Below, piece after piece: positions 36,190 through 47,980 of a stretch of DNA of 64,000 nt; the first letter of the stretch is position 1; each line of letters begins with the position of its first letter. Both the position numbers and the translations under genes were made by a program. The notes under the pieces were generated by a model. It was not told where the DNA came from and did not search any database. It saw only the letters and a list, made by a program, of their open reading frames with translations. This stretch comes from Pinus tabuliformis (taxonomy: Eukaryota; Streptophyta; Pinopsida; Pinales; Pinaceae), in contig CM062817.1 in NCBI GenBank assembly GCA_031772625.1, positions 885,336,184-885,400,183 of the forward strand, read 5' to 3'.

Positions 36190-36402
36190 TGAAGGTATCA
36201 AAGAATGAAGGGATATCTTCATAAGATCTCAATTGGGAGATCTGAGAAAGATGATAAGAAGATAATCATCTTTGTTCTTAAATGCACTAATTGATGAGCA
36301 AGGTGACAAGTGTCCTTCGGACAAGAAAGTTACCTCATTAAACAACTTGTGGTATCTATGCAAGATGGTAAAAGGACAAGTTGTGGGAAAAAGTTTTAAA
36401 GG
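36190..36402 (+). other. Left flank of the gypsy A insertion (element D remnant)
   Basis: Short sequence between the C fragment and the CTAAA target duplication (36,403-36,407). Because gypsy A interrupts one sequence, this is the left-hand continuation of the D remnant that resumes at 54,715. No domain is visible. Confidence 0.45.
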
Positions 36403-36407
36403 CTAAA

Positions 36408-37871
36408 TGATCCAGGTGGATCACTAAAAAGTACCAATGGCAAGGTTCAAAACTCAAAGCGGCGGAAACTCTATAAAATTAGCATCAGATCGAAGTGTTT
36501 TTCATATTAATTCTAACAATGTGAACAACACTCGAATCCGATCTCATATGAAGAAGTTAGAGCAATCCAAAGTTAGGTTTGACTTAGGCAGGTGGCAGGA
36601 GAAGATGACATGGAAAAACTCTTCAGCAAATGGGGAAACGCAAAGTGTTAGGATGCCATTGGCCCCGCATTTCATAGATCACAGAAGGAAGAGGTTCGCA
36701 GTTAAGGAAATCAGCCCCAGCACTACCGGGTTGCGATTTGCGATATCGCAATCAAAGATCAGAGGTGGGTCGGCATTAAATAATTGGCCCCAGAGCAATC
36801 CAGAGTATGATGTGATAAATTACAAATCGCACATCACAAAAGGGAAGGCACTAAAGAATTAACATCGGAGCAAGCCAAAGTGTGATGCGATAAATCGCAG
36901 ATCGCACATTGGAAAAGGGAAGAGTTACAGAATCAACCCCCAGCAGTCAGGAATGTGATTTCAATATCATAATCACATATCGCACACACCATGTTCACAA
37001 ACCATACAAACCCGTCGGTTACCGTTGATTGCGATATCGTGATGTTCTATCGGATTTGATATATATTATGCATTGTGGTTGATAATTGTCGTCGGGTCTG
37101 CCTTTTATCGCAAATCACTCATCATGTAATGAAAAAGCACGGGGTCTGTCCACTAATTTAAAAGTGTTGATTCTCTATGTTAAAGTTGTCGGGTTAAGGA
37201 TTAATGTGCAGTTGAGAGGTTTCACTATGTTTGACAGGGTGTTACATGCATATTATTTCAGGTCCCAGATTCTCAGTGTGGAAACCACCCACTTGCTATA
37301 CTTGTCATTTGTTGAAACTGTCGGGATTGAGGACTTATCCGATCAAGTATATATATTGGACTAATAGCACAAGAAAAAGGGGGGACTGTCATAGGAATTC
37401 ATCAAATCATTATGTACAGTAGTAACCCAACCTGGCAGCAGGCTGGAACCTCGCCTTAAGCAGTGGGGAGGTTCTAAGAGGGTGCAGAAGCTTCATTTCT
37501 CCAAATAGGGTGTTTGGATAGGCGATTCTACGTGATTTTTTGCTAGGATTTCAATGGTATTGTTTGTTTCTGAACTTGGGATCTCCATTCTTTTTCCATC
37601 TTCCAGCTTGGGGTTATAAGGATTGTAAATGAATGGTTCTTGTACTTATATCTATTTTTATGCCACTTAATGAATGAAGGAAGGCCTCCCCACTGTTGAG
37701 CAAGGCTTGGAGACATAGTCCGTTGGATGAAATCTGTAATCAAATCTCTGTGCCATGGTTTCATGCCTATCTTGTTATTTATGCATTGTTTTATGTGCTT
37801 TTAAGTTCCATGGTTAATAAGATATGTTTCATGTAATTCTGATGCATCTATAAGGAAAAGATCTTTGATCA
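36408..37871 (+). repeat. 5' LTR of gypsy A (1464 bp)
   Basis: Starts TGATCCAGG after CTAAA and ends TTTGATCA before ATTT and the primer site. Two palindromes lie in U3: GCGATATCGC (36,740-36,749) and GCGATATCGT (37,031-37,040). The partner 3' LTR is at 53,243-54,709. Confidence 0.9.
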
Positions 37872-37875
37872 ATTT

Positions 37876-37887
37876 TGGTATCAGAGC
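37876..37887 (+). other. Primer binding site of gypsy A (initiator Met tRNA)
   Basis: A perfect TGGTATCAGAGC four bases after the LTR end. It complements the 3' end of plant initiator Met tRNA, the usual primer for minus-strand synthesis in plant LTR elements. Confidence 0.92.
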
Positions 37888-38001
37888 AGGTCTTTGTCGA
37901 TGCGAATTTCATATGTGCTAACCTAGAACAAGTTGCAAAAAGGTGAAGGAAAGCTTGAGTCCTTTGATCTCGAAGAAAGACGTGCACAATGAAGAAGAAA
38001 C

Positions 38002-38960
38002 ATGGAAAATGAAGAAGATCGTTGGGATGAGGAACAAAACTTCCGCAAGGTATTCTACAAGGCACTTGGGCATGAGAAGAAAGATGTTGATGACAATAGA
38101 TCAGAAAATTATGAAGGTGGTGGAGAAGAGCCTCCTCCCTCTCCTTCTTCAAGTGATAGTTCTCATCACTCTAATCGTGATTCCAAACATACATCTAAGA
38201 AAGCATTCTTAAAACGAGATGTAAATTTCGACCTACCCATGTACAATGGAGAGTGTAGTGGAGAAAAACTTAACAATTGGATAAGACAAATAGAGGTGTA
38301 CTGTCGTATTTAGCAGATCAAAGAAGATGAGGCAAAGGTCCAGTTAGCATCTCTTCGGCTGAGTGGCACTGCTCTCATTTGGTGGGAAGAAAGTTGCAAA
38401 ATGGCAACAAAAAGTTGGGTAACCTTCTTTCCTCTTGGTCCAATTTTACTTTTGCACTGACCAATTTTACCCTTTGGGTTATAAACAAAATGCACTAATG
38501 GAATGGCAATATCTAAGGCAAGGCAAAGACCAAAATGTGTAAAGCGTCACTCAAGTATTTCGGAAACAAGCATTGAATTTGGGCATCTCATTAGATTCGC
38601 CCGAGACTGTAACTAAGTATGTTGGTGCATTACATAGTTACATAAGACACTCACTATTATTGTTCGAGCCTACTACGATTGATGCAGCCAGTGTAAAGGC
38701 CATTCATCTTGAAAGCCGAGGCAAGAATGATAGAGATGATCAAGCCAAGAAAACATCGTTCAACCCTTAGCATGGAAAATTCCAGAAGAAAGGCAAGGGG
38801 AAGGATAAGAAGACCGTCGCAGCCAAGAAAGGGGATGGAGCAATGCCATCTTGCACTCATTGCAAGAGAGGTCATGATGAGGACCACTGTTGGAAGCTAC
38901 ATCTAGAGTTGAGACCAAAGAGATTCAACAAAAAGGGAAAGAAGAAGACAATGGCAATAG
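38002..38960 (+). pseudogene. Gypsy A gag region
   Basis: The start is an acidic MENEEDRWDEE block, followed by the capsid signature NFDLPMYNGECSGEKLNNWI and a TALIWWEE-like block further on. A zinc-knuckle-like cluster reads CTHCKRGHDEDHCW (38,852-38,893), then a basic tail. In the family it forms the particle and packages RNA. It is fossilised. Confidence 0.8.
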
Positions 38961-39099
38961 CGCAATAGGACCTTAGATCAGATTTTGGCGACGAGACATT
39001 GATCATAGCCGTGGGCACAAGAGGTACTCTTTCTGTTAGTAATAATTATAATTCAATTGCAATTACTAGTTATTTGAATGAGCCTATAAGTAATGAGAA

Positions 39100-39520
39100 A
39101 AAGAGAATTGAATTATTCCACATTAGGGTTATTATAAAGCACACAAAGGTGGAAACTCTGTTCGATTCAGGTTCCCAAGCATATTTAATCTCATAGTCCT
39201 TAGTGAAAAAATTAGGCCTCGAAACTAAACCTCATCCAAGTCCATACCCACTTGGTTGGTTAAGCGATAAAGAAAAATTACAAGTAACCAACCAGTGTAG
39301 GGCCAAATTTGTTATTCCTTCCAAATTATTTGATGAGGTGGAGTTAGATGTTGTGCCTTTGGATATCCATGGAATTATCTTAGGAAGTTTGTATCTATAT
39401 GAGAGAAAGGCAGTTTTCTTTCGGCACGAAAATAAATACCACCTCATGAAGGACGGGGTAGAATGTATAGTCAGAGCTCATCATATGAAAGTTACTGATA
39501 GACTTGTAAGTGCATGACAG
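39100..39520 (+). pseudogene. Gypsy A aspartic protease region
   Basis: Contains TLFDSGSQAYLIS with the DSG active-site triad near 39,160, then a VVPLDIHGIILGSLYLYERKA stretch in the place of the LGxxWL block. This is the protease that would process the polyprotein. It is fossilised. Confidence 0.75.
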
Positions 39521-39760
39521 ATTAAACAACTGGTTAATTCCAATAAAGGGTGCATGCTCATGGTGGTGAGAGAAAAAGAGGCCGAGACGGCTAACGCTTT
39601 CAAAAGTTGTGATCCTGATCATAAGAAATAATTATTAGAAATTATTTCTGACTATGATGGAATGTTTCAAGAACCGAGAGGATTACCCCCAAAATGGGAA
39701 ATCCAACATGAGATCCATTTACAACAGGATTATCCTTAACCGAATATTTGCATGTAAAGG

Positions 39761-40219
39761 ATGGCTTCTATCGAGATGGAGGAGATCAATAAACAGGTGC
39801 GGGAATTGCTAAGTCAAGGGGTCATCAGATCGAGTTCTTCTCTGTGTGGCTCACCGATCGTGTTGGTGCCAAAGAAATATGGCACATGGAAAATGTGTGT
39901 AGACTACATGGCGCAAAACAAAATTACAGTCAAGAATCGATACGCTCTCCCTCACATTAATGATTTAATAGATCAGTTGAAAAATGTTGTCTATTTTACA
40001 AAACTAGATTTGTGTAATGGATATCACCAGGTTAGACTTGCAAAACAAGACAATTGGAAGACTGCATTCAAAACCAAGCAGGGGTTGTTCGAATGGATGG
40101 TGATGCCATTCGGACTGTTCATTTCTCTGGCCATTTTTATGAGGGTAATGAATGATATGTTTAGGCCTTTTCTTGATAATTTTGTGCTTGTATATCTGGA
40201 TGATATTCTTGTTTATAGT
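39761..40219 (+). pseudogene. Gypsy A reverse transcriptase, part before the B insertion
   Basis: Classic chromovirus RT blocks in order: LLSQGVIRSSSS, SPIVLVPKK, MCVDYMAQNK, YFTKLDLCNGYHQVR, FGLFIS and the catalytic YLDDILVYS. The sequence is cut directly after this box by copia B. The RT continues at 51,126 beyond the second ATAGT. Confidence 0.9.
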
Positions 40220-40428
40220 TGTTGGAATTTCTAAGTCTGATAGTTAGAAACCCTTCATGTACTTTACTGATTTATTCCTACCTACTTGTTCTGTTAATTA
40301 GCAAGTTATTTACCATGTAAATATTGGAAATAAATACAATTACATGCTCAACAAATTACAGATCATCAACTAAAGGAAACAAAACAAGCACACAAGTGAC
40401 ACCGTTGTTTTTGGACCAATGTCCCCGG
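40220..40428 (-). repeat. Left LTR of copia B, outer part
   Basis: Begins TGTTGGAATTTCTAAG, as does the right LTR at 50,031. It is cut at CCCGG (40,424-40,428) by element C and continues at 47,068. Confidence 0.9.
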
Positions 40429-40429
40429 T

Positions 40430-41639
40430 GTTAGGTTCCTATACCAATAGGTGTCATATTTCATGATTGACTGTTGAAATGCCAAATATGATCATCCTTT
40501 CCATGCTGCAAAGGTTCCATATTTTCAAAAAATCAAAAAATTTAAAAAAATGTAAAGAGGGTATGCCCTAGAAGAAAAGTCAAAGGGAAAAAAGAATGAA
40601 TTGGTCAAAAAACAAGGAAAATGAACCCCAAAGAAAAGACCAAGAGAGTGGGCTAGTCCAAAATGCCACTGCTATCCTATTTTTGCAAAGAAATTCAAAT
40701 ATGCAATCACATATTTCTGTCACACTTGATGGATGGCCAAACAGCTCAATCTTGGCCAATCCATGTTTAAATTTCTTGTTTTAGAACTAGAGAATGAGAT
40801 CTGTTCAAACGGTTCAAGCTTGGCAGATCATTAGTTAGGTAGAGAAACAAGGGTGCTCACTAGCTAAATCCGAGCCCCTGGAAGAGATAAGGGCAGACTT
40901 AGATAGGACGGCAGTCAAAAGAAAACAAGAGGGGAAGGGTTTTCTAGGTGAAATGCACCCAAGGAGAAAGAAGAAAAAATGTTAGGTGTATTAGGCTAGG
41001 TAGACAGTTTTGAGGTTGCAGAAGCAGGATGATAAGCAGTGCTGTCTATAGGAGGTAATTCATCTCTCATGAATAGCATAAGTACAATGGAAATTGTTTG
41101 GTTACAGTTCAAGTGGAGCATGACTAATTTCCCTTCTCATTTCCCCAAGAAATCATTTACTAACCTCCCCACAAGGACATTGAGATCTATTCATTGTTCC
41201 TAGTTCACTTCATTTCATGAAAATTACTAAGTGGAACTCTATGTTTACTTAGCCAAAACAAGCCACATTTCTTGTGTAAAAAGATCTTGTCATTTCCCTT
41301 TCATTTCCCTAAAAACCTAAGTTTTCACCTTATAAACTTAGTGTTCTCCATTCATAAAACCATATTAACACATTAACTTATTTGTATAGCGCCCATATGA
41401 TGTTTCCCCCACCCCTATTTTATAAAAATATACATAAAAACCCCAATATTAAAATTTTCCCTGCCCCGGCAATTATATCCATAAAACCATGGTATTTCAG
41501 GAATTATAGGTTCACTTGGAACCTTATAATAACCCCTCCGCATACACAAACCATGCAATTTATTTAACACCTGGTTAAATAAATAACCGCGCTTGCAAAA
41601 AACCCGATAAACCAAAGTTTAATACCCCGAAAACTTTAC
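40430..41639. other. AT-rich left end of element C
   Basis: No frame or motif is recognised. It contains A-rich runs near 40,520. It has no match at the right end of C, so it is not a terminal repeat. Confidence 0.5.
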
Positions 41640-42060
41640 AAAACGTTGAATTAAATGGGCGGGCCTCTTGTCATAAGCCTCCGCCAACTCAAACCTCCAT
41701 CAACCGTCCGATCTGGGCTTTCCCATCGGACGATCCACATCGATATCAGAAGCCCCCCGATAACCTAACGATAGGCTCCGGGAAAAAGGCGGTTTTATCG
41801 TCGTACAAAGTCCACGTGTCGCCACCATGTTGTATCACGTCCGTTCGGCCCAAAACCACCATGGTACATAAAGCGGTGCAATAAAACCATAAACCACTCT
41901 CCCTTCCCGCTGTCAGCTACCACCTTGTCACTGTTTCGACGGCCACGTCAGAGCCAAGTCAGCTTCCGTACCCTTCTACCCGACAAAGATGACGTCATGC
42001 TGATGTCACCCGACCAAAGCGCGCCAAAAACCCGCCAAAATCAATTTTTTTGTTAAAAAG
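41640..42060 (+). promoter_or_regulatory. GC-rich promoter-like block of element C
   Basis: Markedly richer in G, C and CpG than its surroundings and about 0.5 kb ahead of ORF X. Visible sites are a G-box CACGTG (41,813-41,818), CCACGTCA (41,943-41,950), the palindrome TGACGTCA (41,990-41,997), and two adjacent E2F-type sites read on the minus strand, TTTGGCGC (42,021-42,028) and TTTGGCGG (42,032-42,039). ACGTCA and E2F-type sites are known from plant S-phase genes such as histones. That this block drives S-phase expression is inference. The truncated C copy at 32,283 lacks it. Confidence 0.45.
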
Positions 42061-42546
42061 CCGTTAAACGTCATTTTTCGTCCATTTCTCTTTGTTTCTT
42101 CTGCGTTATGTTTGCAAGGTTTTTACATTCAAAACGCTATTTTCATTGCACAGTCCGACACTTAATGAAATTCACTCTACAGCGCGGCCCCTCAGCTCGG
42201 TATTCTACCTGCATTTCGCACCAAGAGTCCATAAAACAGGTATTTACCCGAATTCTTCTCCCAAACCTTGTTTTTCCAAGTTTTTCTCTAAAAATTGCCC
42301 GCATAACCAAATTTTGAATTAAAATCACAGTGCTGCTTTCAAACCTCTGCATTATGGCTACTGATTTACCCATTTTTCTAAACAAATCCCATGAACTGTG
42401 TTTCCCTCTGTAAATTCACCCATCAAGCTGAACTTAAGCTTGTTTCCACCTGCAATTTCCACAGAAGAAACCAAACTGTCATTTTACCATACTCTTGCTG
42501 CAAAACCCCTAACTACAAGCTGAAAAGTCATAAAATAATTTTTAAA

Positions 42547-44145
42547 ATGGAGGCTCCAGTGGCCCTGAATGTTGCCCCCTTGAATGCACCACACAAAGAA
42601 TTGCAATGGATGCCCCTTGCTGACAGAGATTTCCAAATTAAGGACATGGTGGGTGACAAGCCTCACCTTCAAGTTGTTTGTGAAATTAGGAATAGCTACA
42701 GAAGCAATACTGATGTCTTTTCCATTTGGAAGTCCAACATGCCCATCTATTACCTTCCTTCAGTAAATGTGCTTCCTGATCTCATTCATTTATGCTGTGC
42801 AAATTATGATCCCACACAAAGAGAAGTTATGGCTCCATCTGGGACTGTCCTCTTCTATATTACTCCTCAATCCATAAATGAGATGTTGCATTTTAAGCCA
42901 ACTCAGCCTCTGACCCCTCTCACCATGGGATTCTTGCTTGACCAAGCTTCCAAACTGCCCAGTTCAGAGATAACCAGAATAGCTCAATTATTCATGAGAC
43001 CAGAAAGCCAGCCCAGGCAGCCACCTCCTTTTAATCAAGTCTGGTTCAATGAAGCTGGTATATTCATTACTGATATGATTTCCTACATCTTGGGCTTCAA
43101 AACCAGTGAGCATATTGATGAGACTGTCTTAGTGTTGATGTCCATATTCACTCCAGGACAGCCCCCTGCTGTCCAATATGATTATTCCACCTTCATAGCT
43201 AATAAAATCCATGAGAAATTCATGAGCCTGGATAGAGAAAGAGTGTTCAAATACACATCCTACATATAACATTTGTTGTTGTACTATCGACCTGATAGTT
43301 TTCAAATTCCTCTTAGAAAGTTGGACCTCAAGGGAGAAAAGAGGTCTGTAATTTTCTGGACCTCAGTATTCCATGAAGTCCATAACTCCCCTTATACATA
43401 TTTTGATTTTATTGACCTGTTCATATATCTAGCCACTTCTTTATTGGTTACAACCCCTCCTGCCAGGCTCTCTACTGAAATGCAGAAAATTTTACATCTC
43501 TCAAAGGACTACAGTATAGGTGACTGGTATTTTTACTAGAATCACACAGTAATCAGGATTTATGGTTGTGAATTATCCCCCTACAAGCTGCCAAAGTATG
43601 TCCCTATGAGACTGTTTGCCCTGGAATACTTTAGGCAATTTAATAGTTCAGATTTGACTCATTTCTATGGTGCTAGGAAAACGGCACAGCTCAAGATAAG
43701 AAATCAATTGGGCCCTTTTATCTTCAATAAAAGGGAAGCCTGGGAAGAGGCCGATAAGATTTTAAGGGATCAACTTTTATTGAAACAAAGCTTTCATTGG
43801 GCACCATATGACCCTGAACATTTCATACGTTATAGAAAAGTCAAAAACAAGCTTACAGGATATGTTCACCACAAAATCCCTGAAATTCAACAATATGCTA
43901 ACCAACAAGAATGGGTAGAAGGCACATTAGTTGAAGAAATTACTGAGGAAGAGAAATTGGAAAAAGCAATGAAATATCTTGAAAAAACACTTGACCTGGA
44001 CTCTTTTGGACAGGTCCCTTTCAAATTTCCTCAACACATTGGAGCGAGCACATCATCTGCTACGACTTCACAACAACCTGCCCAAGAAAGTACTCCACCT
44101 ACAGGGACATCCAAAGGCAAAGAAGTGTTGCATTCAAAGCAATAA
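42547..44145 (+). pseudogene. ORF X of element C, full-element copy
   Basis: Begins at MEAPVALNVAPLNAPHKE, downstream of a leader that is itself partly open from 42,391. The N-terminal part has VFSIWKSNMPIYYLPSVN and a DPTQREVMAPSGTVLFYITP block, ahead of the portion shared with 32,300-33,451. About 530 codons in extent, with about two breaks. It appears soluble, with no signal peptide or clear membrane span. No domain is recognised. The general look is that of a plant transposon-associated protein of unknown function, or a captured gene. Confidence 0.5.
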
Positions 44146-44151
44146 GATATA

Positions 44152-44775
44152 ATGGCAGACCAGCCAGATACATCAAAGGAACAAAGCCAAGGGAAAGGTC
44201 CTTCAACACAAACAAAGGTACCTGAAATCCCTGTATTACAAACTCCTCTAAATGAAGAAAGAGGTAAGAAAAGAGACAAGCAAGAAGACACACTTGTAAG
44301 TGGATCAGTAGAACAGCAAGGGGAAAAGAGGCAAAGGTTAAATCCTTACTCTGAAGAGGAACTTTTGGGGGAGACAACAGGCAACCTGAGAGGTGAGGGA
44401 AGAACTGAACAGCAGACTCCTCCAATTTTGGAAACATCAACTAGCTCATATCAACAAGAGCTAGTGAGGCAGCATAGTGTGGAGGTTACATCTACCAAGC
44501 CACAAAGCAAACAACAAAGCAAGCAAGGCTCGGACATTAAGAAAGAATTTACTGAAATAAAGGCTAAAAATGAGACAATAAGGATCCAACTTTACAATCA
44601 ATTGCTGAGAATGCGTCCCACAAATCAACAAAGGCTAATGGTAGCCTATGATATTCAAGAAGGGAAAATGACCCTTAGTCACTTCAGGCCCACAATGCAG
44701 CATCCACAGTCAGCTGCTGATTATATCAGGACCAATCTGGAAGTTCTCTCTAAAGACATCCACCCAATGGACTAG
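44152..44775 (+). pseudogene. ORF Y of element C, full-element copy
   Basis: A frame of 207 residues that starts MADQPDTSKEQSQGKG. Low complexity, rich in Gln/Glu/Lys, with the basic patch KKRDKQED and GEKRQRLNPYSEEELLG. It differs from the copy at 33,458 by about 20 bases. It probably forms a flexible linker between the ORF X globular part and the coiled-coil part. Confidence 0.45.
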
Positions 44776-44802
44776 ATTGAATTACATAAACAAACCGGAG
44801 AA

Positions 44803-45815
44803 ATGGTGTACTCCACCTTGGTAAACAAAGCATTATTAACTCACAAATTGAAAAATTCATTACATAACACCTCTGCCCAATTAGAGTTGGAAAAGGTCTC
44901 CTCATTAGCCAAGGATAACAGGATCAAATCCTTGGAGGAAATTATTATTGGGCTGGGACATGATCCCAAGGATCCCAAAGGCATCCGGCATTAATAAAAA
45001 AGAAAGAAGAAGATATTGCAGCCCTCAAAAAGCAATTAAAGCTACTGATTATAATGCACCCACAAACCACAGAAGTTGCACAGCAGAAAGTAGAGGATGA
45101 CATGGTGGGTTTACTGATGAGGATGAATGAGAGGTTAGCAGAAACAGAGCAGGCATTGGAGAAAGCGATGAAAGAGAGGTAGGGAGTGTCGACCTCCCAA
45201 CCACCAGAAACAGCTCCAACAAGCACAACAACTCCTCCTACTGTTCCAGCAACAGGTACATCAGTCACAGATGTTTCAGCAGTAGCGACAACAACAGTAC
45301 CAAATACCAGCATGAGCATGGAACAGATGATAAAGGAAATAAAAGAATTAGAACTCCAAATGGCAGAGCTAAAGGAAGCCAAAGAAGAACTGGCAGCTCT
45401 AGATATCAGGGACAGAACAGGTACCATTTTGACAGTTAAAAGGGTGCTAACTATGAGGAATTTTATACAAAATCTGGAGAGAAAGTGTCAAGAAATGTAG
45501 ATAGAAATAAATTCTTTTACAAAGAAGTTTAGAGTCTTGCAGCAAAAGGGTCTACCCAGTTTGTTAACCAGCAATCAGAGACTATTGACACATGAACAAT
45601 ATGCTCACAGGGTGAATACATATGTTACCAATCAGATCACAGCATCATCAAGCACTTCAGAGACATAGTACCTCCCTCTGGACAGAGCTTATATGACAAG
45701 TTGGAAAATCTGTTCTATATTGAGGATGAAATAACACATCTTTTTGAAATCCAGCCCTATTTCTACAGGTATACTGAAGCTGATGAAATATTGGTAAAAC
45801 TACAAAGACACTAGT
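44803..45815 (+). pseudogene. Coiled-coil region of element C, full-element copy
   Basis: Has the same layout as 34,109-35,121: a Thr/Pro/Ala-rich linker, then a heptad-rich helix (KEIKELELQMAELKEAKEEL, near 45,330-45,390), then a short hydrophobic end. Consistent with oligomerisation of an unknown protein. Decayed. Confidence 0.4.
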
Positions 45816-47062
45816 TGCCAACAGACCAATGGTGGCAGAGCATGTTAGAGGTTTTACCAATGTAGTTTTAGTTCTCTTTTTTATCATCTGCATTTAATCA
45901 AATTCAATGCACGTGCCACATATCATAAAAATGAAAACAACAGAGGAAAGAAGTCACGCCAAAATGGATTAAAGCGGAATCAGGCACAGATGAAAGGACC
46001 GGGACAGCAACACAGGAACGCAAAATAAAGAGACAGCTACTAGCCAACTGATTGAGTTAAAAAAGTCAAATATGTCTGACCACCTAAGGCAGCCAGTACA
46101 GCGGACATTACTCCTACATTCATTGCGCTTTGTTTTCAATGTCATTTACTTCCTTTGAAGAAGTATATGGATAAAGTTATTGCTTGATATTTTTCTATGA
46201 GATATTTTTGTAATTTTTTTTGTACAAATACCTCCCCAATCTAAGTATTAGGGGTTGGTGAATATCATTCTGGAACTGCGCTGTAAATTTGAGAAATCTT
46301 CTGAATAAAAAGTGTTGGAATTCTTTGCTGATGAACTCTCTAGTTATGGAATTGATGGCAGAAGCCCAAGTTGCAGAATTCTTGGATTATCTCATGGATC
46401 AATAAGTCTTTTTAACTCTTGTCTTACTGTTTATGTGTTGTATATATCATCTATATATCATGTTCTAAATTGCAGGAAGAAATAATAGCCCAGAATTTAC
46501 TTAGATGTACTATATGTTCAATTTCTGTCATTTTTACATTTTCTTCAGGACTAGCATAGGCAGGATTTCTTGACTGCTCCTGTCTCCCTGGTTCTTACAC
46601 GCTGAATAGAATTAAGGAATTCTTAACTACTCCTTGTTAATATTTTCCCATTTTCCCTCTGTTAGCATAATGAAATATTCTTAATTTCCTTTCATTCCCT
46701 GACTCCATTTCATCTTATTCCAGCTTGAAAATTGTTCCATGGTTAATTATCTTGCTCTGTAGTTCCTCCTTTTGTCAAAGAAACCATACCCAGAAGTTTA
46801 TTTTCATTTGACTCCATTAACCCAATGGTATGAACTTCTCATACTTTGCATCCCTATTCTATTGAATTTCACCATCCAAAATCAAACAAATACTTGTGCT
46901 TCATAACTAGCCTAACATATAGCAAAACGAAGCTAAATTATAAAGAGAGAACCCTCTCTGGCTGCATATTGGCTAGAATCTTCATCCAAAAGATTGGTTA
47001 GTGGTTACCTCGGCCGTATTCCCTTTTCTCAGATCTTTTGGGGAACAACCTGAGTGATAACA
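45816..47062 (+). other. 3' tail of element C
   Basis: Non-coding, T-rich and AT-rich, with an AATAAA polyadenylation signal (CTGAATAAAAAG near 46,302), consistent with a 3' untranslated region. The last 180 bp (46,883-47,062) are absent from the fragment copy. Confidence 0.4.
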
Positions 47063-47067
47063 CCCGG

Positions 47068-47970
47068 AAAAACCCAATGTGAGAAAATCGGTGCAGCTAT
47101 CTGAGAGTTTTATCATTATGTTGTTTCTGAATACAATCTGGGTGCCAAAACAAGCTCACCCAATAGATAATAATCTCAACAATAGTACCTCTCAGTCGAA
47201 GACAGATGTTTTGGCTAAAACCCTGGATAATCACTCCAACAGCTTCACAGCTCTAATCTACCCCACGAAACCCCAGCATCAGCCTCTAAGGATAGCGTCA
47301 GCCCTTTCTAGCCCATCGTTTGCCTAGCATCACTTTGTCTTGGTCTGCATCATCCTTTGGAGGCATTGCAACAACCCTCTAGCCCTCTGCATCACCCACG
47401 CTGACCCTCTAAGGCACTGCGCAACTCCTAGCTGCCTCTGCGTGAGCCCTGGCTGGCTCTGCATGAACCCCTGGCTGGTTTTGCGTCCCTCACTCTTGAC
47501 TTCTGTGTTGATCCTCTTGGTGCTATCTCTACCTCTCTACTTCTGTATTCACTACCCCTCAACTACAACTCTGATCACTCTCTCAACTTCCTCACCATAC
47601 CCAACCGCAGAAAGTCGAAATCTTGATCAACTCGGTGTGTTCTCCAAATGACCCTAAAGCCTCCTCTTATACGTTTCTCGTTGATAATTCAACGATCGAA
47701 ATTAAGTCCCTAATCAATTACTAAGATCAGATCTGGATTGATCCATGACTTTTGGACCATTCTAACACAGTTTTATATTAATTCACATTAATATTTTATT
47801 TTCCCTAAGTTTAAACTTAGGGACTCCATTAAAAATATTAATTATTCTAATATCTCCCAAACTATTTAGAATCTACCCAAACCCTTTCTCGGTATTGGAG
47901 ATATCATGTTCCTTAGCCTCTCCACCAATTTTTGTGGCTAGAGCGCATCTGATGCTACCCCAAATCAACA
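47068..47970 (-). repeat. Left LTR of copia B, inner part
   Basis: Resumes after the second CCCGG and ends AAATCAACA next to the minus-strand polypurine tract. It corresponds to 50,239-51,120 at roughly 85-92 % by eye. Confidence 0.88.
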
Positions 47971-47980
47971 CTCCCTCTTA
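47971..47980 (-). other. Polypurine tract of copia B
   Basis: CTCCCTCTTA on the plus strand, which is TAAGAGGGAG on the minus strand, directly abutting the LTR. This fixes the minus orientation of B. Confidence 0.8.

Larger units (their letters stand above)
40429..47062 (+). mobile_element. Element C: 6.6 kb TG...CA element without terminal repeats or pol
   Basis: Inserted in the left LTR of B. It begins TGTTAGGTTCC, ends GAGTGATAACA, and is flanked by CCCGG (40,424-40,428 and 47,063-47,067). The intact right LTR of B has a single CCCGG at the same place (50,234-50,238), so the boundaries are exact. A 5-bp duplication with TG...CA ends indicates integrase-mediated insertion. Yet no long terminal repeat is seen inside, no primer site was found, and no RT, integrase or gag is recognisable. 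It carries a GC-rich promoter-like block (41,640-42,045), ORF X, ORF Y, a coiled-coil part and a tail with an AATAAA signal near 46,304. It is either a very large solo LTR with genes inside or a non-autonomous element. Confidence 0.8.

Noticed and set aside
40429-47062. Element C as a DNA transposon (hAT, Mutator, CACTA) or Helitron
   Set aside because: The target duplication is 5 bp, not 8, 9 or 3. There is no terminal inverted repeat beyond TGTTA/TAACA, no CACTA end, no Helitron TC...CTRR ends, and no recognisable transposase.
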